Assembly (NCBI GenBank): GCA_949130485.1
Contig: OX422196.1
Location: forward strand, 5,732,814-5,796,813
From: Agelas oroides
Taxonomy: Eukaryota > Porifera > Demospongiae > Agelasida > Agelasidae
Reading direction: 5' to 3'
Length of the DNA: 64,000 nt
Shown here in pieces: positions 34,980 through 46,191 of this stretch. Each line of letters begins with the position of its first letter. Position 1 is the stretch's first letter. A program made the position numbers and the translations under genes. The notes under the pieces were generated by a model. It did not search any database, was not told where the DNA came from, and saw nothing but the letters and a program-made list of their open reading frames with translations.

Positions 34980-37900
34980 ATGCCGATTACGGTGGAGACA
35001 GAACAGCGAAAGGGCAAGCCGTAAGTCTGTCATAAGCTTGCTCGTTCACTCTAATTAGTGCGCACCGGTGCCAGATCGCTACCAGGTCGTAACTAACGAC
35101 TATTTCTTCCCTTTAGAGCTGATAAAAGACCATCAAGTACAAAGTGAGTTGACGAATACTTGTTTATACACATGCATGGATGTCAGAAGCATAGCTATTA
35201 GAGTAGTACGAGTCCTACTACTCTATGTCAGAAGTGTAGCAAGCTGTTTTACACCTTGTTATATAGATGCTCTGTCATACTATAAGCGGTCCCCCTGGAC
35301 CATCCATAGCAGAGTGGTTGGTCCACCATGGGACATCTTCAGCACTGTAACAGTTCCCACTCGCCATAATTTTCCTAATTGAGTAAGCTCCTCTCACTCC
35401 ATAGTTGACTCTGTACGGCTACACATTTGTGTGTGGGCCTAAAATAATGAACTACAGGAGGTCGAAATTTAGTCCCCCCCTGTCCCTGATCGTTGCAAAG
35501 GGCCTTCAATAATAGTTAAAGAACTTGGTTTTTGATTAGGCCCTTCCAACCAGTATTCCTGTTTCTGGTCCTCCGCCCGCATCAATTATTACGCCTTACG
35601 GAATTTCAGCAACTCGACTTCTGTGCATGCGCAGTATGGTGGATTCGCGATGAGTTGTAAATCGGCTGTATCTATCGCCATCAGCCTAGAAAACTAAAAT
35701 AATTAAGGTGTCTGTCATATTTGTAGGCTTCAGCACATTTTTTTGTGCCATTTTGTAGGTATATCACTTGGCTGTTATGTATGGCGTTAGTGAACTGTAG
35801 TGTTTTGTGTCGAAGTACTTGGTCTCTAGGTTGCTAAGTACCCGCCCGTGTCAATGCCAGGGAAATCCCCTGACCAGAAACAGGAATACCGGCCTCAAAT
35901 GCTGCACTTGTCATTCTTTCTACAGTTAGCTGGTTAGCTCTTTTTCTATATGCTTTCTTCACCAGTGCCACTTTGTCATCGCTCTTCGATAGGTCAGTGA
36001 TACTTTAGACTCTACTACCTGCTGGGGAGAGATGCTGTGTGAGTAGCTGGTGGGCACTTGAGTCCATAGCTTCAAATGTACAGAGATGCACTAAGTGCCA
36101 TCATTTTAGCTTGCCTGGAAAACCTAGCCCAAGACTGATAGGCTTGCCTGGAAAACCTAGCCCAAGACTGATAGGAAAATTTTAGCTTGCCTGGAAAACC
36201 TAGCCTAAGATAATAGGCTTGCCTGGAAAACCTAGCCCAAGACTGATAGGAAAATTTTAGCTTGCCTGGAAAACCTAGCCTAAGATAATAGGCTTGCCTG
36301 GAAAACCTAGCCCAAGACTGATAGGAAAATTTTAGCTTGCCTGGAAAACCTAGCCTAAGATAATAGGCTTGCCTGGAAAACCTAGCCCAAGACTGATAGG
36401 AAAATTTTAGCTTGCCTGGAAAACCTAGCCCGAGACTGATAGGTTCGTTCCTCCTGGTACACTTGTCAACACAGACATGTTCACTAAGCAGGGGTGAGAC
36501 CATCCATGGCAAGGGGGAACCAGGTATGGCTGTGATATTTCATCCAGAAGGACCAATTATTTTGCTACGGATTTTGATGGAGGACCATCCACGGCATGAC
36601 AGCTCTACTACTCTGCTACATGTTCATGAGACATTATGAGACAGCATGAGACACTACGAGACATTATAGATGCAATGGGACTGTATGAGACAGCATGACA
36701 CACTGAGACAATAGGAGACATCATCAGACATTATGAGACAGTATGAAACACTACTATATCTATGGTCTTGTACCTAGATGTCCTCAAACTCCCAGTGAAA
36801 TAGTGTCATGTGGCTTGATTAGTTGTCTTGGAGATTTGTCTTGTGAGAGTTGACCATGTGTGAGTTAACTTCATGACAAGTCGACTTCATGAGGGTTGAT
36901 CTGCTGTAATAAAAGGAGGCCTATTCATAATTTCAATCATCAACTGAAGCTTAAACTAGCTAGTGACATTCTTTCCTCAAGCAAACATGCGAAGCTTTTG
37001 TGCCCATAGGTTGATTGTTACCTACATATAGTTCTGGAACGAATGGAGTCATTTCCCTCTTGCTTAGTTACTAAAGTGTGCATGAGCCTTAGTACATTGT
37101 ACTTCTCCCTGTTACAACCCTTTTACAACTGTGACAGTATATATTCTCCTCCTATGCAGAAATGTTGACCTGCTATGCTCAGTAAAGTACAACAGCAACC
37201 TCCCAGACATACCCTTTGACCCAAAGTTTCTCACCTACCCGTTCGATTCCCAAAGGTCAGTCCTTCATGTTCATGTAGTAAGACAGTAGTAGGTGTGATG
37301 GCATGTTAGTTGGTCGTTGCATATACATGTATAATGAGCTGAGTTCCAACCTTACATGACTCAGAATATGAAGTAACTGCTGACCCGTGGTCTTTTCCTG
37401 ATCATTTAAAGTGATTGTCCAAGATATGTAAAACTTTGTTATTCTTGCTGTGGTACCGTATAGTGGGAAATTTTTGCGAGGTCCAAATTTTTTAGATTTT
37501 CGCGACCCAAGACCAAAATGTGAAAATAAGGACTGCGAAAATTTGAACATGTGAACTTTTGCATGAACTTTTGAACTTGTGGAAATTTTCACGCATGCAT
37601 TTTGTGCGCTAGTCTTGCTTGATCTGACATGGCACTGTTACAGTATTGCTATTTCAAACCAGCAGACAAGTCCTTCATTAGCCCAGCGATGATAAAGGGG
37701 CGTGGTCAATACCTCACGCTAAACTTAAGACCGCGAAAATTTTCTGCTGGAGGGAAAATGTGATTTTTGCGAAAATTTGGACCAGTGAAAATTTCCCGCT
37801 ATACGGTAGTCAAATATTAACGAATAAAGTTAGACCTACATGCATGTATTTCCACAGTACCATGAGCCTCATCAAATTTTTATTCTGCATGTACAGCAGG

Positions 37901-40900
37901 GATATTGGTATAAAGTTTGAGTCACGGGGACCAAAACTCATTCATTTTACATAAGTACACGTTCCCTCTGTTTTGGTTCACAGGTTCATCCAGTACAACC
38001 CAACTAGCTTGGAGCGCAACCACAGACATGAGCTACAGACGGAGGTGGACCTTGGTGTGCCCATTGACCTCATTCTTCCTGAGACCTACACCAGCGTAGA
38101 CTCCAGTGGTGAATACAGCAGCACACACTGTCACTCGTGGGATAGTTTATAACCTCTCCTTGTCTTGGTCTCAGCTGCGTTTATATATTGATCAAGAACC
38201 TTTGTGTGCGCAGTTCTTGAGCTCCTGATTGCATGCAGCATGGTCTTATACCCAGAATCCACAAAGTGGGGTCTGGGTACATAACAGGAAGATTTTTCAA
38301 ATATTGTAAACCTGGGGGCATGAGAACCTTGAAGTTTCTAGGTCTCAGTGTTCTGAACCATCAAGACTAATGCAAGTTGTTCAAGATCATCTTGATTGTC
38401 AGTGCTGTCTTCGAATGTTGTCTGACCGATCCTGTGTTTAAGCTATTCTAGCATATGCTTACTGTTTCTGACAATTGAAGGCAGCACTGGACAAGAGCTT
38501 CTCTCTCCCTACAGCCACCCTTGACCCAGCAGATGAGGCACTACTTGAGGAGGAGATCATACAACAGCCTGAGTCCAAGAGGTAAGCACAACACTACTCC
38601 CAGTGGGTAAAATTTCCAACATGAATTGGTCCGCTGTCAATTTCCACTGTAGTACATGAAACTGGTGAGCTAGAAGTCTTGCCTAATTCAACCTCACTTT
38701 AGTAAGTGACAAAAGCTGGTTTGAAGGCCTTTGTTTGAAGGGTAACCTGTATCTTTATTTGAGATTTTTATGACAGAGCTAGAAGCTATAGTGGGGTATA
38801 CCTCTCGCTTTTCAAGAAACAGTCTGTTTTCCACTAAAAGTTTGCATACCACACTTGCATGAGCGATAGCGAGTGCAATTTATGCCTGTTGGGAATAATT
38901 GTACTCGAATCCATGTGATGGCGTTTAGCAGCTATGTATATCAAACAGTTTAACTTTCAAGTTATGTCTCACAAGTGAATGCTGAGATTATAGCTGTCAG
39001 CTGAAAGTTACATGTAGCCCAGCTTATTTCTAGAATGGCCTATGCCATCATTGTCAGACTCCAGAGGCAACAATTGAATGATATTATGTTTTTCCAGTGT
39101 AGTATTGTACTATGCTGATAATGATTTATCAGATTTGATCACATGTTAAGGTGTGGTGTGTGCGACAAGAACCTGCTAGTTAGCCACTGTCTCCACTGGA
39201 AAATGAGAGCTGGACATAATCAGTGGCAGCTAGCTCTTTACTTCCAACCACACTTCAGTAATCTCAAGAGATCGTGTGACCTCCTGAAGGAAGCATGGCC
39301 ACTCTATATCTAGTTTTCTATTAGCTCAAAGAGCCACATTTTTACGAAGCATAACGCTACTGAAACTGGAACCAAGGTCTTCAAAAACACGAGTGTTACC
39401 ATTTCCACAGAGAGTTAATTTGGGAGGAGCATTCTTCTTCTACCAAGGAGAAAATTCAAGACCCTCAGTAACATTACACAGACAAACCTTATCTGGTTTA
39501 TTTTGCTTTCACAACTCATGCTACTTTCCTCCCATGGTTCTGCTCCTCACTATGAACTATGCCTCAGAATTACCAGCTATTACAACCTGCTTTGGCCACT
39601 GAAGCATCTATCAATTCGGCCATGAAATGCAGTACTGCTTGAGCCTATGGATCTCAGTCAGCTCATGACCAAGTGATGCTATATGAATATCTTTTATACA
39701 CTAAACGTTTCAGATTTCCTTCTGTTGGTTCTTCACTGCTAGTAAACAAGTGAATAGGTAACCTGCAAGGCTTCCACCATTGACTCCTGGACATTTGTGT
39801 GAGTTAGACATTTGATAATATGCACTCTGGTCACTACAGCCTCAGGCCCTCGGGTTTCTTAATCGTGTAGATCCCTCGGACTCAGCGTCTAACTACATGT
39901 ATTATACTGTTTCTTGGATGAGGTATAAACTTTTGATTATTATATAAAGTGAACAAAATTTGAATATAACTATTATACTAACTTACAGGTGCCATCCAAA
40001 GTCATTTTAGTATTCATGTACAAAATGATAATTACAATTGCAATTCTAAGTATTTTAAAAGTAAGTTCCTGTCGTCATGAACAGCTCATCATGCACATTT
40101 TGCCATCAGAGGAGGCCACTCTAATCAGGTGTATACGTGTCTCAGCCTGCATGTGTGAAGTATACGTACGTATAGCAGTGAAAACTGTTGACCACACAGC
40201 ACTACTCAGCTGCAGTGAACTATGCTTTGACCATGTGTGGTATTCTGCAGAAACTCACCTTGGTGCAGCTATCTTCTTTTGTAAGCCGGTTCCAATGCCC
40301 ATGCTTCTTTCTTAGCTCTACATAATCCGGGTGCTCTGGCTCCTTGATCTCCCTCCAATACGAACAGGCATACTGGATAATGCTGCAGATCTTCTGTGCC
40401 TAAAGTGCATAAGTACAGCTAGGTTACAGCCATTGGTTTCAAGATGCCAAAGACATACTCACTACTGTATTGTATAAGCATATGTACTTACTGTGACTTT
40501 GCATCTTTTTTGTGTGCGAAAGGCATAGCACATCAGCACACCTGTGTGCTCATCTATCGCTGTTACAAGGAGAAGCCTAGGGTTTCGCTTGGAAGAACAG
40601 CAGAGCTCCATGTTGTCCATAAGGTGGTCACAATAGATAGCCTGGGCATATCAATAAGAAAGTATAGTAGCGTAAATCTTTAGTTTCAGGGAGCCTCCAT
40701 TTGTATTTAGTGTATGCTGAAAGAGAAGACCAGTTCCATACCCATGGGTTCCTCCTGACAACGTGGATCCTGGTTGGAGCCACAGTGAACAGAACGGCAT
40801 CCCCGCTGCACTCGTCCAACTTCTTTCTTCTAATTTCCCTCGCAATTTCCACACACCCGGCTAATCCACTGTCGACAGCTTCAGCTTTGATAAGCTGTGG

Positions 40901-43900
40901 GAGACATGTAGGAGACGGTGCATTAATGATTGAATACGTTGCTACGCCCTGCGGCTAGTCACCAGTAGCAACTCTGAGGGCAAAATGCACCAGCTGAGCT
41001 GCCCAACTGTTGGAAAAACTGTAAAGGTACTGACCTCCAACTTGAAAGTAATCCCCTCTGTCCGCACTCGCTTTTGGACTCTCTCTGATGGCAAGTATGT
41101 TTGGTGAAGATCGCTCTCACGTCCTTTCAGCATACGCTTCAGAAATCCCATTTTGAATCCGAGTCGCTTGATAGGTTGTAAAATAAGTATTTTCTGAGCA
41201 ACTTTCAGAATTGAATAGTGATTTTCCACGCATGCAATGCTGCTTTTATGGCGAAAGCTAATGAGTGAGTATTTGTTGCTATGGAGTTCGCGCGCATATG
41301 CGCAGCTGCACCGCGTACCCAGCCGATGCGATCGCGCCGATTCGCGCATGCGCAACGCGCGTCTGCGTCCGCGCGCGCGCACGCCACCACGCGCGCGCAC
41401 CGCGTCCCGGGTCACGCGTTTGGCCTCTGTAGCTAGCTGTAGTTAATGCGCGCGCGTCGTACGTACCACGCGCTTGCTCCTAGATCCTGCGGGGCTGCAA
41501 ACGGGCCAAAAAATGCAGCACTGCTTGGACCTATTGATTTAATCAGCCAAGGTTCGACTTACAACCAAGTGCAAACAGTGAAACAATGCTAACCGTTTAA
41601 AGATACTATACTGAGCTAACCTTGGTGCATCTATCGTCTGTTTTAAGCCGGTTCCAGTGCCCATGCTTTTGTCTTTACTTCACATATTCTAGATGTTCCA
41701 ACTCCTTCCAGCACATGTTTTAATACTCTGCAGATCCTTTGTGCCTAAAGTGTAAATGTATAGGTCACAGCCATTGGTTTCAAGATGCATGAAGACTTCT
41801 CAGTACATTGTAAGCACATCTATATGTACTTACCATAACTTTGTCTTGTGTGCGAAAGGCATAGCACATCATCACACCTATGTGCTCATCTCTCGCTGTG
41901 ACAAGGAGCAGCCTAGGATCTTGCTTCGATGAACAGCAAAGTTCTACATTAGTGGTCACAATAGAGAACCAGGGCATGTCAATAAGAAAGTAGTAGCGTA
42001 AATAGTTTCAGGGAGCCTCCATTTGCATTTAGTGTATGCTGAAAGAACAGACCAGTTCCATACCCATGGGTTCCTCCTGACAATGTGGATCCTGGTTGGA
42101 GCCACAGTGAACAGAACAGCAGCCCCGCTGCACTCGTCCAACTTCTTTCTTCTAATTTCCCTCGCAATTTCCACATACCTGGCTAATCCTCTGTCGACAG
42201 CTTTGGCTTTCATAAGCTGTAGGAGACGAGATTGGCAGTACGCCCTGCGGCTAGTCACCAGTAGCAACTCTGAGGGCAAATGCACCAGCTGAGCTGCCCA
42301 ACTGTTGGAAAGAGGGATACTGTAGCGGTACTGACCTCCAACTTGAAAGTAATCCCCTCTGTCCTCACTCGCTTTCAGTCCTTCCCTGAGCAGTGGTTAT
42401 TGACACCGTCAATCCTGAGAGTAAATCACCGGAGAATTTCACCCTTTTCCAAATAACAATCAAACAACATGATTTTTTACAACACTGCTAGGGGTGGAGA
42501 GGGACAAGCAGACCTCTCCATCTACTGAAACTGTAAGTGTAATGGACAGAGTCAAAGAGCAATCGTTCATCAGTCTTACAGCTGCCATAGCATTGCAGTC
42601 CCCCTCAAGTCATGTGATGTGCCATTACACAACAAGCAAATACGCAAATCATTTTCATGCTTAAAGTGGGCTGAAATTAACTGTATGTGTATATGTACCA
42701 CATACCTGGGCAGAAGTCAACTCTTATATTGGATATTCACTAGATCTCACATTGAAATTTCTAATTGAGTCCTTACAGTTCAAACTCACTTGAGAGGGAG
42801 TTTCTGCTCATTTGTGTTAGAACATGACCTCAGTCAGTGCAATTTGATGAGAAATCATTGGCCTTCAGTAACAATTGACCAATGGCGACTGTTACCATCT
42901 TTCTTAGAGCATTTCATACATTTGTACATGTACGTGTAGTTTCTAAATGTACAATGTAGGTGCCACCCCAATGCGAAATATTTTTTAGGTGATATTCAAA
43001 TTATGTGTGCTTGTATTTATTGATGCTACCTTTCTTGTTTATTCCACAGAGCCAGACAGCATGCAAAGAATGTCTCATGGCTAAGGAGGACAGAGTACAT
43101 CTCCACAGAGTTTGCCAGGTCCCATGGCTCCAGTGAGAGTGCAGAGACCAAGTGAGGAGAGGCCTTTTTAGACTTATCTTGTTACTCTTTTCCTCATTGA
43201 CAGTTACAGGTAGCCTCATGCCAAACCCTCCCCCATTTTCCCTCATCCATTTGCATTCATAATGATAATACATGAAAGCAGAAGAGTGGCAAAAAACAGG
43301 GAAGGCCTGTTCTCATTTATCATGTGAATGATGTTTGGTGGACATAAGGTAGACATAGGGAGCAAATAATACCACTAGATCATTTGTTTGAGCGAGCTTT
43401 CTACTAGTGGACCAGTCTTCAGACTGAAATTATTTGGTAAGAAACTTACTTTCCAGCTGGTGCATTTATGAGCCCCTCCTCCCTATATTTACCTCATGTC
43501 CGCTCACGTAATGATCAGGCCTTCTCCATTTTTTGTTGCTGTTTCACTTTTATGTAGTATTGTGAACACAAACAGAACAGTAAAAACAGGGAGGCCTGGG
43601 AACAAGGCTAATTTACATGTGCGTGGGTTTTTACTCAACAAGAATACGTACATGTATTTCCAATAGCAGAAATGGCTTTTGTCACAGACTTTATATGAAC
43701 TATACTATACTCTATACGGACTGTACTCTAGATGTACTGAACAAAATGTAGCACTCAAATCCATTCCACTTGTCTTCCTCTCCTAGAGTTGGATTCAGTG
43801 TCAAGAAGAAACTGCAAGGTCTTGACATTTACAAGGTACTCCATGGCAGATCAGAGTTGTTTGCATGTTGCTGTGTTTTTAATAGCCATGACATGGTGTA

Positions 43901-46150
43901 ACATCGCGGCTTTGTAGGCTGTAGCTGATAGGACAGGAAGATGTTACTTATGGGATAGTCCAAGAGCACATACGAAAAGGCGGCTAGAGTAAGAGCGTGA
44001 AACTGGTTGGAATTATCTAAAAATAGTAACACGTACTGCGCAGCTGTGCGTAGACATAAGCCATTGTTGCTAAGCATGTGCCAGGTGTTCTATTTTTAGT
44101 ACGGTTCAATAATTTTGACCGGACTGTGGGCTTCTATTGGAGTTACACGCTCTTACTCTAGCTGCCCGTTCTTATGCGCTCTTGGATAGTGATACACAAG
44201 TAATACTGGCTGAAAAGTCCCGTGGGGCCTCCATTTCTGGATGTTCAATCTTAGACTAGTAACACAGGTTTCAATATAAACATATACTGTTATAAGGTTT
44301 GACTGAGTCACTAGAGCCATGAGAGCCACAAGGACAGTGACAATGACCCCAACAGTGGGGATTAACCTTAATACTTAGCTGTTCACTTTATTCATTCTCT
44401 CCCATTAGGATCGAGCTAGTCAAATTTCTGCCATTGAAGCTACTTTTGAAGCTGCAAAGCAGCCAGTAAGTGGATGATTGAGCCGACACAAAGACACTCT
44501 ATATCATAACTCACTACATGTACTTCCACTCAGATAACCAAGCACTACAGCAAGCCAGGAGTTGAAGCTAGAGATGTGTTGCCCCTCTTCCCCGACTTTG
44601 ACGTAAGTTGGTGTGTATTATGCTACATTGTATGTATGGACAATCTGCTATTGTACAGCTATATAATACAGTCATATGTACATGTAGTTCTTCCCAGACT
44701 ACCCGCTACATTTTATTGTGTGTAACTCACAACTTAATCACACAGGGAAATGCTAAGCTGGACACCCATGTACTTTCTTTACTCCCAAGCATAAGCATTC
44801 TGGAGACTACCACAGTCTTTTCTGATATGTATGTGGCAGTCCCGTGTAGAATCGAAGATTTTTCCGTTGTGGCAGTCCCGTGTAGAATCAAAGTTTTTTC
44901 CGTTGCGTATTTCGATCGCATCGCTGTGTTCAAAGCGCCGTATCGCTGAACTTCCATTAAGGGCGGGGCTCATATGCGCTTCGTAGACTCGTTAGCTATT
45001 CCTTCCTGCATCTACAAAGCGCATATGAGCCCCGCCCTTAACGGAAGTTCAGCGATACGGCGCTTTGAACACAGCGATGCGATCGAAATACGCAACGGAA
45101 TAATCTTCGATTTCTACACGGGACTGTCACATATGGCTTTTTGTGTTTACCTTGGTGTTTACAGTCAGCAAATATAATTAATTGTACTTTTTACATATGA
45201 AGGTGCCAAAGTTGGGAAGTTAGTCAACTACAGTGCAAATTCACAATAAAATTGCTTGTCATTCTACCCATCATACACTGTGTCTAACTAACTGTAAATC
45301 TACTACACCAGTTTGCCTAATGCTTCACAGCTGTTGTAGCAAACTTTTAATACTAGATCATGAGCTCTGAGCTATGCTGTGTCTCCTTCATGTCTACCCT
45401 AGATGTCACACGCGTGATAAAAAATATACCAGGCTCTCTCTCCTCATTTTATAGTATAGAAGCATATATCCATCTTCTCATAATGTGCACTGTGTTGGGA
45501 GTAGTATGTTTGTAAGATTTGTCTTTCTTCGTATGATCAGTCTCTAATGGTTCTCTCCTGACCTCTTCATCTTAATTCCCTCTCCTTTCTCCATCTCTCT
45601 CCTCTACCTCCTCCCTCCTTTCACTCTCCTTTCCCTCTCCTCTTCTCTTCATGTTCTCCTTCACACAGCTGTGGAGACTACCATTCGCCCAGGTGCTATT
45701 TGACTCTGACCCTAGCACTACTGGCAAGGCAGAGCCTCAGCAAGTGGAGGAGATGTCCCAGGCCATGATCAGGTGTGTTGGTGAGGAGGAAGATCACTAA
45801 TTATTAGAGTAATGTGCTGGCAGTAGTGTGTTGTTAGTAGTGTGTTGGCGAGACAGTGAGTACAATCTCTCTGTAAGTAACCTTCTTAGCCCTTCTTCTC
45901 CTCCTCCCTTCCTCTCCTTTTCCTCCTCCCTTCCTTTCCTCCACCCTTCTTCTCCTCCTCCCACTCTCCCCATTCTTCTCCCCTCCCCTTCTCCACAGAG
46001 GGATGATGGATGAAAACAATGAGCAGTTTGTGGCATACTTTTTGCCCACACCAGAGACACTTACTAAGAGGAAGAACGATGAGGAACAGGGCATCAGCTA
46101 CCAGGAGGATGATGAGTATGCGCAGCATGCATGTACCTGTATGCACACGC

Positions 46151-46191
<41 letters not shown>

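Noticed and set aside
36072..36512. 146-codon minus-strand ORF
   Set aside because: Translation of the 75-bp tandem repeat in PAF1 intron 1; no splice or family evidence.
40942..41415. 157-codon minus-strand ORF read as one exon
   Set aside because: Its upstream half is CpG-rich promoter, and its downstream half runs past a GTCAGT donor at 41034. Only 41151-41035 behaves as coding.
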